A stretch of 64,000 bases of DNA from Lolium rigidum (lineage: Eukaryota; Streptophyta; Magnoliopsida; Poales; Poaceae), in assembly GCF_022539505.1 (NCBI RefSeq), contig NC_061508.1, forward strand, positions 38,992,256 through 39,056,255, read 5' to 3'. Of this stretch, positions 48,058 through 59,325 are shown piece by piece. A program made the position numbers and the translations under genes. The stretch's first letter is position 1. Each line of letters opens with the position of its first letter. The notes under the pieces were generated by a model. The model searched no databases, was not told the origin of the DNA, and worked only from the letters and a program-made list of their open reading frames with translations.

Positions 48058-51000
48058 ATGGGTGCGGTGGCAGAGGCTGCTATGGGTTCAGTGATAAGGA
48101 AGCTTGGCGATTTGCTCACCGGCGAGTACAAGCTGTTCAAAGAAGCCAAGGATAGTATCATGTTCCTTAAAGCTGAGCTCGAGAGCATGCATGGGTTCCT
48201 CAAGAAGATGTCAGATATAGGGGAGGAGCCTGACGAGCAAACCAAGTGCTGGGTGGATGAGGTGCGTGAGCTGTCCTACGATATTGAGGACAACATTTAT
48301 GATTTTTTGCTTCATTTTGAACATGAGTCCAATAACATGCCCCAGCATGGCTTTAGGGGATTTATTGATAAGTGCATAAATTTGTTGGGAAACTTCGGTT
48401 CACATTTTTTGCCTGGTCATCATCATGAGACCATAAAAGAGTTTCAAGGACTCAAGAGACGTGTTGTAGAGGCGAGCGAGCGGCGCATGAGGTACAAGCT
48501 TGATGATGCTATCTTGAAGCCAAACACAGCCATAGATCTTCGCCTTCTGGCACTCTATGCGCAGACGGACGGCCTTGTTGGTATCGAGGGGCCGAGGGAG
48601 AACCTAATTCGATTGTTGATGGACAAAAAAAGTGTTTCTGCAGGGCAGATGAAGGTGCTCTCAATTGTGGGATTTGGGGGCCTTGGTAAGACTACACTTG
48701 CAAATCAGGTCTATCGCCAACTAGAGAACCAGTTCGAGACTCGAGCTTTTATTTCGGTGTCCCAGAAACCAAACATAGGGAAGATTTTGAGACATATACT
48801 TTCTCAAGTCGGTTATGTAGCCCGGGAGGATAACAACATGGAAATATGGTATGAGGATGATTTGATCAGGACACTGCAAGAATTCCTTAAGAACAAGAGG
48901 TACACCCGTCAGAAATGACTCCACTTCGAAGTGATTTATCATGTCTTTTGAATTTTCTATTAAAGATGTTTTTACTAAGTATTTTAGCTAGCTAGTATTC
49001 TGTTGGGTGAAATTACTGTAGATAAGTATTTTAGCTAGCTAGTACTCTATATGCTTGTGTTAACATGCTTACATCATCCATTGTAATGTCTTCAATCCTT
49101 TCGAATTGTCATTTTATTAATCCAACTAATTAAACAATCATGTTCCATGAAGCCAGTCAGGCAGTGAATTGATTCTTGAAAATTTTGCTGTCCCTTCAGA
49201 AGCTAGATGAGTAACAATTTGCAAAGTCAGAAATCTCATAATTGTTTTCCGTCTATTCTGAACGTGAACTTCTTTGAATGAATACTTCAGTTCGTACAAG
49301 TGCCAACATAAAGTTCAGTGTTAAGCTGTCATCTTCAAAGCAGCTTGGCAGGTGGTTCATCATTCTTATTATTTATTTCAGCAACAAACTGGCTCTTGTG
49401 TCATCAAAGCACAAGTAACACACATAGTCTTACGCAGATTGAGACAAAAAAAAACTATGAACATTCAAGTTTGATGCATCTTGCTTCCGTTTGTTTTAAC
49501 GTTTTGGCCTTTTCAAATTAATTGAAGAAAGTGTGGATGCTTTCATGTATTTTTTACCTGTCCCTGGTGCTTATTATACTTAGTGTGAAATTATTTGGCA
49601 GATATTTTGTTGTTATCGATGACATATGGGATGAAAGCACATGGAATATTATCAAATGCGCTCTTCCAGAAAACATAAAAGGTAGCAGAGTAATAACAAC
49701 TACACGGATTGATACTGTGGCTAGAGTGTGCTGTTCCAATCAGTGTGAGTATGTTTATAGGATGAACTCGCTAAGTAACCAAGAGTCAAGGATGTTATTT
49801 TTCAAGAGAGTATTTGGTTCAGAAGATGATTGTCCTCCTTTTCTGGAGGAAGTTTCCGTTAAAATTTTAAAAAGATGCGGTGGCTTGCCACTCGCAATTA
49901 TCACTATATCTAGCCTTTTAGCTAGTCAACGAAACAAACTGATGGATCAGTGGGAGAATGTACTGAATTCTTTGGGCTCCAGCTTGGAAGTGCATCCCAC
50001 CTTGGAAGGAATGAGACAAATACTAAGCCTTAGCTACAAAAATCTACCTCATTATTTGAAGACATGCATGCTATATATGGGTATATATCCAGAGGATTTC
50101 ACAATCGAGAAGAATGATTTGGTTAGGCAGTGGGTAGCCCAAGGTTTTGTCAGTAAAGCCCATGGGCGAGATCCGGAGGATGTTGCAGAGGGCTATTTTA
50201 ATGAGCTTGTCAACAGAAGCATTATTCAACCGGTAGATACAGATCCTAATGATGAGGTGCTGTCTTGCAGAATACATGATATGATGCTTGATCTTATTCT
50301 ACACAAGTGCAGAGAAGAGAATTTTGTGACCGCAATAAACGAGTTACAAGACATGGTTGGATTGCATGACAGGGTTCGTCGACTCACACTCAACTTTGAC
50401 GGTGTAAATGTAATAGATGAAACAGTCTTGGGAGCCATCCGGTTTTCATAAGTAAGAGCGCTTGCAAGATTTGGTACATCAGCATATACACCTGATTTCT
50501 TAAAGTTCAAGCATCTCCGGGTTTTAACACTTGAATTTCCAAGCGGAAACCATGAACCGGTGGTATTTGACCTCAGTGGAATGTGTCATTTGTTCCAGTT
50601 GAGGTATCTAAAAGTTGTAGCTTATGGTAAAATAGTGCTACCAGAGAAAATTCAGGGACTGCAACAATTGGAGACATTGGAATTAGAAACTTCAATATAC
50701 TATATTGAAGTTCCATCAGATCTTATTCATTTGCGCAGGTTATCGCACCTGATAGTTCCTCGTGGAACACGTCTTCCCGTTGGGTATGGTAACATGACAT
50801 CCATACGTACCCTGGGACAATTCGATTTGTCCTGGAACTCAGTAAACAACATCAGAGACCTTGGAGGTTTGACCAATTTGAGGAATCTTGAAATTGGCTA
50901 TACCAATTGTAACTGTTCGGCGCATGTGTGTACCATAAGTATGGATGCTTTGAGCTATGCCCTTGAGAAACTTTGCAGCCCAAATTCTTCTTCTTGTTGC

Positions 51001-51567
51001 CTTCTTCAGAGACTACGTATGTGGTGCATGCTACCAAGGGTTCCCAAGTCGACAGGAGAGTTCCATAACCTCCGCCACCTTGAACTTCAGGTAATAGAAG
51101 TGGAGGGTGATGTTGGAATCCTTGCACGGCTGCAGTTACTAGTCTACCTGAAATTATACATCTTTGGAACTCCTAAAGGGGTCATCACGTTTGGAAGGGG
51201 ATTCCCTGTTCTCAAGTGTTTTAGCATCACATGTATCAAGATATCGTCGCTGACCTTCGAGACAGGGGCCATGTCCAATCTCCAACGGTTGGAGATAAAG
51301 TTCAACGCCCATGGATGGGTGCAGCAGGGCGCTCCACCTGTTGGCATCGAGCAATTGCAAGGTCTGAAGGAAGTCGTTGTAAGTATTGGCTGCTGCTTCG
51401 CAAAGGAGTCCGATAGAAAAGCTGCAGAGTCTGCTCTGGGAAAAACCATTGATGTGCACACAGGTGGCCCTATAGGTAACATCAAGTGCAAAAACAGCTT
51501 CTTCTGGTTTGAAGACTTCGGATGGCGGGATATCAGGATTACTGACGATTTTAACTTTAGCACTTGA
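48058..51567 (+). pseudogene. CC-NB-ARC-LRR disease-resistance gene with an in-frame stop
   Basis: Intracellular immune receptor of the cereal RPM1/RGA type. Exon 1 is 48,058-48,899, the GT-AG intron 48,900-49,601, and exon 2 starts at 49,602. The join restores a clean kinase-2 motif. Residues 1-170 form the coiled coil, with an EDVID-like segment (YDIEDNIYDFL, about 74-84). The P-loop GFGGLGKTT is at about 205-213. Then come VVIDDIW (kinase 2), GSRVITTTR (RNBS-B), CGGLPLAI (GLPL), CMLYMGIYPEDF (RNBS-D) and IHDMMLDL (MHD position). A TAA at 50,449-50,451 ends translation after 563 residues. The same frame then stays open for 371 more codons of leucine-rich repeats to 51,567, so the complete protein would be near the usual 930 residues. 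This is either a young pseudogene or an allele making a CC-NB-ARC protein without LRRs. A possible 3'-UTR intron is 51,581-51,746. Confidence 0.88.
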
Positions 51568-53857
51568 AGGCCAAATGCCGGTACGTAAATACGCTTGTAG
51601 AAATGACCCAAAGAAAATTTATTTAACACACATTATTCATCTCTCTGTTGATTCCTAATCCCTGATCTACACTTCTCCCTCTTGTTATATGCATATATTG
51701 TGCGTGTGTGTTGGCCATGTTTAAATGTGAGACCTTTTTTTTTCAGATCCCACAGGAGTGTGCATGTGAAATTCTTGTGTTCCAAAACATGTCGTTGGCC
51801 ATGGTTTGTCGAGTGATTGTCGACAGGATTTCTGTGTCAAGCGGGAGGCTGGAGGCCAATGTGTAGCAACCTTTGAACTGTTTGTCGGCATGTACACAAA
51901 TACATCTTCGTGCTTCGGCATTGCAACTTGCAAGATTCTTCTTTTACCCCTGTAAAACTGCAAGCTCTGCTGATTTGACATTTCTAGAGCATGTTTGTGA
52001 CCGACATAAGTTCGTAGCAAGGATGGTTCCCTGTATATTTTTACTTTGTCCTGATGTTTGATATACTACTCCATATGAATGTATTTACATAGATACTTTC
52101 TTTTAATTTATGATACATAGATATATATGGAAGGAATGCACATGGGGAATTATTAGAAGGGGGCTTGGTAGCATGCAGTCTAGTTACGACTACATGAATG
52201 CAGACTGTAGTAGTGTGTCTCCAACTTTCTAAACTTAGCTCCGTAAACTACAAAATATAACCCCTGTTTAGGTCATAGAATTATAAGCGGAGAGGTGGTC
52301 TCGCCATGACATGGCGTCCTCTTTGAGGGAGGGTTTTTTGAATCGGTAGAGCCAGAGAGAGGTCAGATATTACATTGCGATGGAGGTTTGGGCCGGTATT
52401 ACTTCCCCTGATGTATGGAGTGATAAAAAGTCATAAAATGCATTGCTGCGAGGGAGAGCGCAGACACCATGAATAAGACAAGGAGTGAGACAGGGGAACG
52501 AAAGAGCAGAGTACAAGTTACAGGATGCGTAGGCCAATAAGTTAGTTAGCCAGCCTCCCTAATTTCAGGTATCCTGTTCTTGCATGCCCTGAGCTTCCAG
52601 GATTTGCACGCCACGGCTAGGTGATGGCAACGCCCGGCCCTTATTAACAAGTATACTGATACATTTGATCGCTAAGCTGCCAAGCGAGAATCTTGCATCT
52701 TTTTAGGTGCAGTATTGCTCCAAATGATGGGGCAGCGGCATCAATGGACCGAGATAAATTGCCCCCAAATCCGAGAGCCGAAGTTAGTAGTACTAGTACT
52801 GCTGCAGTACGTACTGGTTAGGGTTATTGTAGCGTGTCTTCAACACCCAACGGGACCATGTATGAGGTATGGATGACAGGAAGAACTCCGGCAAGACAGG
52901 AGGCAAATGTTCCGAAATCTCGAGATCTTTGCTGCCCAGCTAATCCGCTCTCTAGTCCAGAATCCAGATCTACAAGCAACCGTTCAGGCCTGGCCACTCA
53001 TCCAACCCACACCATTGGCAGTTTTGCCTTGATTCCAAATCAAGCAACGACACATTTGTCCAACTCTGTTTGAGCACCCATCTCCATATACATTACACGA
53101 TCGATCCAAAACATAGTAGTATAACCGTCTAACAGAGTTGTCAGAGATGCTATTGCCTCCATTTTTTTTTTAAAAAAGCACAAAACTCCGTTCTTAAGTG
53201 ACTAAACTATTGGCTGGGCAACGGCGACGCTTTGGGTCGCTCTCCTCCTTGAAGGTGGCACTTTGGGATAAGGGGACAGAGGGGGTGATAGTGTGGTGAC
53301 AATTAATGATGGTGGTGCGGTTCAGGCGAGGCGAAGGGAAGGTCCGAGGCGCTATCTTGCAAGTTCAAGACTTTTTGGGTGCTCAACCACTTTTCAGACA
53401 ACACCCTCGAGCCTGGGTGAGGAGGGAAGGGTCAAGGGTGCCTCCTCCGGCAACGACACAACAAGGCGGTCTTTGAGCCGGTTCTTCATCCATTTGGTGT
53501 TGGTGCTCCTCCTCTTCGCTTGGTTTGTATCTCTTTTCATCCGCGACAGTGTCCTTTGGTGGCGCTCCTTGGTGGAGTTCAACTCTGGGTGGCATTGTGT
53601 CCAACACACCAGAGATTTGACAGTTTAGGGACACATTAATTCATGCCGTATGTTCAAACCTGCACTAGTGTGCAGGGGCGCTCCAAGATCTGGCTCCTTA
53701 TCGATAAAGGATGCTTTATTACTCAATGTTTAAGCAATATATCCAACCCCTACATAGCTAAGATGCACACAACTGTCCAAAGAAGTACAATACCAAAGAA
53801 AAAACGTTACAAAAGAACTTTCAGTGTTTAGTGTTTTGTAGTTCCTCCAGGGCCTTT
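51568..53857. other. NLR 3' region and intergenic stretch
   Basis: A GTACGT donor at 51,581 and a TTTTTTTTTCAG acceptor ending at 51,746 could bound a 166-bp intron in the NLR 3' UTR. Beyond about 52,000 no gene is supported. The frames at 52,834-53,073 and 53,293-53,628 have no recognisable features. A T/A homopolymer junction lies near 53,165-53,177. Confidence 0.5.
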
Positions 53858-53868
53858 CTCTCAAACTT

Positions 53869-54796
53869 TTTTTTTTTTTTGAACAGGGATAGGCCCCGAA
53901 GGGCCTAGATACTGCCATTCATTAAAGCGGTACAGTTATAATTTACAGCAAGGTCCCAAAAGGAAAAGTCAACTACAGCACAGACCTTACTTCTTACAGA
54001 AAAGACCCTACAAAGATTATGGAAAAAGCAATCGGGTCCATTAGCACCGCCGAAATTCTGAGGACTACGCCGACGACCTTCCGCTCCGGTGCCGGGGACT
54101 AGACCACTTGGTCCAGAGGGGAAGAAGAGTGTCGCCTCGCGTCCTTCACATGGCCTCCACATGGAGGTTGAACAAGACCCGGCCTTCGACGCCGGCGTAA
54201 CTTGGAGCCGCCCTTCGGCCAACTGAGTCGGCGGTCGAGCTCGAACCACCGAGGATGAACAACAGATAGCTGCAGTACCACAAACTCCCCAGCACCGCCC
54301 AGATCTGTCCGCCTCAACGCCTGCCGTCTTCCTCTCCAAATCGCCACCACGCCGACTAGGGAGAAGAAAACAAACCTCGTTGACAGACCAATCTAGAGCA
54401 GCACCACCAGCATAGACGTCGGCCTTATTGAAGAAGTCCCTGATGTTGGAGGTCCGCGTCGCCTTCGGCTCCGGCCGATGGAGCACCACGGCGAGGACGA
54501 CCAGCCACCAGCAGCATCGGATCTGGCCGAAGAAACCCGATGCAACTCTCCAGTCTACGGGCATAGCGCCCACTACCAGCAACAAGCCGAGAAACTTATA
54601 ACTAAATCTACTCTGTACAAACCAGCCACTCCATCCTTCCTTGCTCCAAGCAGCAGCGCCGCCGGAGAAGGGAGAAGGAAGCGCTGGGGCGTGATGGTGG
54701 ACTCTCAACGGGAGAGGAGAGGAGAGACGGGTGGGAGCTTCCGAGAGATCCGCATGCTTCCTTCTAAGCGCACCCGCCTGCCCGTCACCGCTGCAC
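53869..54796 (-). mobile_element. Poly(A)-tailed retroposon with 11-bp target duplication
   Basis: CTCTCAAACTT occurs at 53,858-53,868 and at 54,797-54,807. The insert begins (plus strand) with a poly-T run, so it was copied in on the minus strand with a poly(A) tail. The 928-bp body is GC-rich. Just before the tail the transcript would form a hairpin TAGGCCC-TTCG-GGGCCTA (53,890-53,907). A minus-strand frame of about 300 codons runs nearly the full length, but its first ATG lies in the flank and the protein is not recognised. The features fit a LINE-mobilised non-autonomous retroposon, with a retrocopied transcript as the alternative. Confidence 0.75.
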
Positions 54797-54807
54797 CTCT
54801 CAAACTT

Positions 54808-55158
54808 ATTCAAGTTTGTGTAATCAACAACTTTGTATCTTTGTATGTTAAGAGCTTTATTAATTTATAAAGTTGGGCTCTTTAAGCCCGCTATCTAAAA
54901 TATTACAAAATTTTACCTAGATATGGATGTATTTATATATCGAAATACGTTCATACGAAACCTGAATCACTTATTTCCAAACAAACGAAAAAAAAAGTAT
55001 TCCGATGGCTGATCTTGCTTTTTTCGTGCTAGGCATAGCAGTTTATCAATGGGAAACACGTACAATATGCACACCGAGACAGGTGCGCTTGGAGAGGAGA
55101 ACTGAGACACCTATGGTTCACCGCGGTCGTCGCGCGCTCCGTTGCCAATAAGGAAGCT
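54808..55158. other. Intergenic stretch before the pectate lyase
   Basis: AT-rich with no gene. The part around 54,915-54,955 (TAGATATGGATGTATTTATATATCG) resembles worn Stowaway-type MITE sequence, but no inverted ends could be shown. Confidence 0.4.
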
Positions 55159-55187
55159 CACGTGTGGTCAAAGCCTCTGTATATATA
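55159..55187 (+). promoter_or_regulatory. G-box and TATA box of the pectate lyase gene
   Basis: CACGTG (55,159-55,164) is a G-box, a site for bZIP and bHLH factors. TATATATA (55,180-55,187) is a good TATA box. Transcription would start near 55,210, giving a 5' leader of about 110 bases before the ATG at 55,322. Confidence 0.65.
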
Positions 55188-55321
55188 CATTCCCCGTCAC
55201 CGCCACCGCCACCCCGTGTCGCTCCAGGTGCCGTACGTCGTCACCGCGGGAGAGGTCTCAGAGAAACACCATTCCCTGAGGCCCCCCTCCGGCGGTGAGG
55301 CGGGCACCGGCGAGCCTCACA

Positions 55322-56647
55322 ATGGCGAGGAGCCCCCTCCACGTTCTGCTGTACGTCCTCGCCACGGTGGCCGTGGCCGCGGCCGCGGCAGCGGAAACGG
55401 CGGTGCACAAGCCGCCGCCGACCACCAACGTCACCTCCGACGAGGAGTACTGGGCGAAGCGCGCCGAGGAGGCCCGCGCGTACAGCCGCGCCGCGTACGT
55501 CGCCGATCCCGTCGCCGAACTCAACCGCTTCAACCAGGACGTGCAGCGCGCCACGGCGCGCCGTTCCCTCGCCCGTTACCGCGGCCCCTGCCTGGCCACC
55601 AACCCCATCGACCGGTGCTGGCGCTGCCGCTCCAACTGGGCCAGCGACCGCCAGCGCCTCGCCACCTGCGCCCGCGGCTTCGGCCACAGCGCCATGGGCG
55701 GCGCCGGCGGCAGGACGTACGTGGTGACCGATCCCAGCGACGACGAGCTCATCATCCCCAAGAAGGGCACGCTCCGGTACGGCGTGATCCAGGACCGCGC
55801 CCTGTGGATCGTCTTCGCACGCTCCATGGTGATCAAGCTCTCCCAGGAGCTCATCGTGAACAGCAACAAGACCATCGACGGGCGGGGCGCGCAGGTGCAC
55901 ATCACGGGCGCGCAGATCACGCTGCAGGGGGTGAAGCACGTGATCATCCACGGCGTGCGCATCCACCACTCCGTCCCGCACTCCGGCGGCATGATCCGCG
56001 ACTCCAAGCACCACTACGGGCACCGCACGCGCAGCGACGGCGACGGGATCTCCATCCTCTCCTCCAGCAACATCTGGATCGACCACGTCTCCATGTGGAG
56101 CTGCGCGGACGGGCTGATCGACGTGGTGAGCGGCTCCACCGCCATCACCGTGTCCAACAGCCACTTCACCAAGCACGACCACGTGATGCTCTTCGGCGCC
56201 AGCAACTCGGAGACCCAGGACGCCATGATGCAGATCACGGTGGCGTTCAACCACTTCGGCAAGGGGCTGGTGCAGCGGATGCCCAGGTGCAGGTTCGGCT
56301 TCTTCCACGTGGTGAACAACGACTACACGCACTGGCAGATGTACGCCATCGGCGGCAACCGGGACCCCACCATCATCAGCCAGGGGAACCGCTTCATCGC
56401 GCCCGACGACGGCAACGCCAAGGAGGTGACCAAGCGGGAGTACGCGCCCTACAGCGAGTACAAGGACTGGGTGTGGAAGTCGCAGGGGGACGTCATGATG
56501 AATGGGGCCTTCTTCAACGAGTCCGGCGGCCAGAACGAGCGCAGGTACGGCCAGATGGACTTCATTCCGGCCAAGAACGGCAAGTATGTCGGAAAGCTCA
56601 CGCAGTTCGCCGGCACGCTAGGATGCCGCGTCGGCAAGCCGTGCTGA
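55322..56647 (+). CDS. Pectate lyase (polysaccharide lyase family 1), secreted
   Basis: Cleaves de-esterified pectin in the cell wall by calcium-dependent beta-elimination. The 441-aa protein is a single exon with very high GC at third positions. The ATG at 55,322 is chosen because it has A at -3 and G at +4 and is followed by a signal peptide (MARSPLHVLLYVLATVAVA, cleavage near residue 24). An N-terminal plant-specific region contains NPIDRCWRC (about 94-102). The family signature WIDHVSMWSCADGLID is at about 252-267, followed by TVSNSHFTKHDHVMLFG and the region VQRMPRCR (about 317-324) with the putative catalytic Arg, then FFHVVNNDYTHW. The protein ends GCRVGKPC. The length fits the family. 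Two positions that usually read His-Gly-Tyr after MPRCR are Phe-Gly-Phe here. The frame has no breaks, so the gene is probably functional. Large open frames on the other strand here are GC-driven shadows. Confidence 0.93.
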   Translation: MARSPLHVLLYVLATVAVAAAAAAETAVHKPPPTTNVTSDEEYWAKRAEEARAYSRAAYVADPVAELNRFNQDVQRATARRSLARYRGPCLATNPIDRCWRCRSNWASDRQRLATCARGFGHSAMGGAGGRTYVVTDPSDDELIIPKKGTLRYGVIQDRALWIVFARSMVIKLSQELIVNSNKTIDGRGAQVHITGAQITLQGVKHVIIHGVRIHHSVPHSGGMIRDSKHHYGHRTRSDGDGISILSSSNIWIDHVSMWSCADGLIDVVSGSTAITVSNSHFTKHDHVMLFGASNSETQDAMMQITVAFNHFGKGLVQRMPRCRFGFFHVVNNDYTHWQMYAIGGNRDPTIISQGNRFIAPDDGNAKEVTKREYAPYSEYKDWVWKSQGDVMMNGAFFNESGGQNERRYGQMDFIPAKNGKYVGKLTQFAGTLGCRVGKPC

Positions 56648-57330
56648 TTCTATTGCCGTTGACCGCAAGTCATCCCTGTGGCTCGGTAATTAACTCGTGT
56701 ATGTTAACCGGTCTCAGAAGAAGAAGAAATGTGTGTATCCAGTCCAGATGAAACAAATATGACAAAGTCAAGTGTATCCGAATTGCGTGTTGACTGTATT
56801 TTTTGGGGGGGACAAGGGTGGGTCGACAGTTGAGTCACAAAGCCCAGCCCAATAGAGGGACTCCAACAGCCCATTTTTAGCCCGAAAACTCCTTTTTACA
56901 GGCAACTGTATGTGTAGGAGTGTCATCCACCACACATTGTGCTTTGAGATTGGTGAAACTTTTTGTTTCCTTTTTGACAAAACTGAAACATAATTGAAAC
57001 AAATTTAAACAGTAGAAAATGTTTCACAAGTTTCATAAACACGTTAACAACAAATGTGAAACTTTGTGAAACTTTCTGAAACATACTTTGAACAGTAAAT
57101 AATTTTTCATAAGTTTCAAACATGTTTCACAAATTTTAGAAATATTTCACAAATTTTTGGAAACTAAATCAACACATGGGTGACGTCATGCTGAGCCGGT
57201 AGAATCGCTGCGTTCATTTTTAGCCTGGATGCATAGCATACGCCATACGGATTGATCAGCCTAAAAATTGGCCGCTCTACGTTGCTCCGAATCCGACTCT
57301 TTGTAATCTACTCCGGGACCAACACGTACA
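56648..57330. other. Intergenic stretch after the pectate lyase
   Basis: It includes the pectate lyase 3' UTR. The part 56,940-57,160 is AT-rich and full of GTTTCA/TGAAAC words in both orientations with no fixed period. It is probably a worn repeat. No gene is seen. Confidence 0.5.
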
Positions 57331-59246
57331 TCTATACCTAATAATAAAGGAGCTAACGTTTCCGTGGTTTGGTCCGTCACTTTACGCTTTCGTCCAACCC
57401 ACTTTACGTCTTCTATATCCCATCCCACCAATCCTTGTTTCGTTTGTCCCGTTCTGGCTACGACCGGCAGTAGAGTTTTGCTCCAACACGCTAGATGCTA
57501 TCCTCAACAAACTATGGTAGGTTGAGGCCACACGCGGAAACAGAGTCCATCTAGAACGTGATCTATACTGGCATATAAGTAACCACGTCTTGATCGATCA
57601 GACACCCGGCCGGCCGTAGCCAGGACGAGAAAGAGTAGGGATTGGGCAGGCCCACGCTGTGATCGATCATACGCCCGGCCGGTGGCAGCATAGACCAGAA
57701 AGAGTCGGGATTGGGGAAGGAAAAGTACGATGTCGATCTGGTCGACGAGGCCACGCCGGCGGCGGACGATAGACAGGCCACGGACAAGGACGAGGAGGGA
57801 CTTCCTTTAGCAAGCGACAACGAGTGTTACAACTACTACAGAGAAGATGAGGAGGACAGCAGGCAGGCCACGCCGCCGCCAACTCTTCATAGCCAAGACG
57901 AGGAGGAACAGAAGCTGGCGACGGCCGACGGCTTCTAAAGTTCAGACAAGAGGACGACGTCGGGCGCCAGGAGATGGACGGCGGTGCCGTGGGACCTGTC
58001 CAGGACGGCCTCCGGCTGGTAGCAGGACAGGATCTCCTGTCTCTGCGTGCACTCGAGCGGATTCTGCCCACGCGCGCCCGTTGGTTTCCGATGTACTGCC
58101 GTGCTGAACTCGGCCGAGAGGGGCGAGCGACAGGGTAGGGCGGGAGTGGCCAGTGGTGGCGGACGAGTTCGTGTCGGGGAGATGGCGCAGGTGCTGGACG
58201 TGGTGGTGTTCGCGTGACCGACAATCAACAATGGGGACACAACCGATCGCGCCGGTGTCGCAAGAGAGCATCGAGGAGCTTGGTCCGAAGAACGCTCTGT
58301 ACAAGTTGCGGGACGCCGCTTACGAGCTACAGATCGACCGGGCACTCTGGCCTCAGGCGGCGACGCGGTTGCAGCCAAGCCGCTCGGCCCGCTCCACTCT
58401 GCGTCCGGCTTCCGCCCCATCGTCCGCCCAGCGAAACGCCGCCGGCGAACTAACGCACGGCAGCCAGCTCTACCATGATCAGCGCTAATCACTCTTCAAA
58501 TCTACTACTCCTGCAGCGTTGATTGTTTGGGCTTGTTTGCTTTCTCAGTTTTTCTTCTTCACTGCAGGTCATTGATTGATTTTTCCTCATGGCGAGCATT
58601 CTGACGTTTTAAAAGAACTACAATCTGGGCAGAACAGTCTAGGGTACATTCAGTTTTTTTAAGCTGAAGGATACATTTAGTTTTGATGCTAAAGAGGAAA
58701 GATCGCCTTCCATTGTGCTTTCTGTTGGTAATATTAGCAGCTGGAATATTTTATAGGCTAAATGGCTCATCGTATTTGTGTTTCTTATATCTTCTCTTCC
58801 ATCAAAGAGAGAAATCAAGACTTATGATTGAGCTTTTCCATCTACCCCAATATCATCCGGATTTATCAGGTCATTTACACACATAGAGATATATTTGTTT
58901 TTTTTTGCTGGTATAGAGATGTGTTTGTTCTGGTGGAATATTGCAAGTATAGCAAGCTACTCGACTGCATTTCCATAGTCATTGGCTTAATTGCATTTTG
59001 ACTATTTTTTAAGGTCATGTGCCTTGCTTCTGCATCTGTCTCTCCAGCAATGAGATGGAGGAACCCGACGCCGTGCGCATGGCATGGACTTATTAGGGTT
59101 AGGGGAGCACCGTCATTGTAGATGCCATAGGCGGAGGTGACACAAAAAAAAGTTTCCTGGGCTTCATTCCCATCTCTAGGTCATCCACGGTGGAGACGAG
59201 GAGATCGATGGATTCACCCGTCGCAACGCACGGGCAAATTTCCTAG
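57331..59246 (+). mobile_element. Non-autonomous Helitron, 1.9 kb
   Basis: It starts TCTATACCTAATAATAAAGG after an A and ends CTAG before a T, the A|T insertion site typical of Helitrons. The 3' end has the expected small hairpin (CCCGT, 59,217-59,221, pairing with ACGGG, 59,230-59,234) about 12 bp before CTAG. No Rep/helicase is coded. The GC-rich middle (57,600-58,490) looks like captured gene sequence, including a 69-bp-period duplication (TGATCGATCA at 57,591 and 57,660). The captured source was not recognised. Confidence 0.8.
57711..57938 (+). CDS. Small acidic ORF inside the Helitron, possible gene fragment
   Basis: 75 codons, strongly acidic (CYNYYREDEEDSR and SQDEEEQKLATADGF segments), ending in TAA. 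It may be a piece of a captured exon. No family is recognised, and it is not claimed to be expressed. Confidence 0.25.
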   Translation: MGKEKYDVDLVDEATPAADDRQATDKDEEGLPLASDNECYNYYREDEEDSRQATPPPTLHSQDEEEQKLATADGF

Positions 59247-59256
59247 TCTAGGCTGA

Positions 59257-59264
59257 TATAAATA
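59257..59264 (+). promoter_or_regulatory. TATA box of the RING-H2 gene
   Basis: TATAAATA, 62 bp before the first ATG and only 10 bp after the Helitron end. All regulatory sequence upstream of the core promoter is therefore Helitron DNA. Confidence 0.65.
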
Positions 59265-59325
59265 TTGCCGGAGCAAGCGCTCTCATTGTCGTACACTTCT
59301 ACTCCTCAAACGTACAGTTCCTTGC

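Noticed and set aside
54478..54870. 130-aa plus-strand frame near 54,500
   Set aside because: It runs across the retroposon boundary and its target copy, so it is not a unit. The retroposon's own polarity is minus.
55162..56751. 529-codon plus-strand and 363-codon minus-strand frames over the pectate lyase
   Set aside because: Very high GC removes stop codons in all frames. The products are Arg/His or Ala/Val-rich and only the 55,322-56,647 frame matches a protein family.
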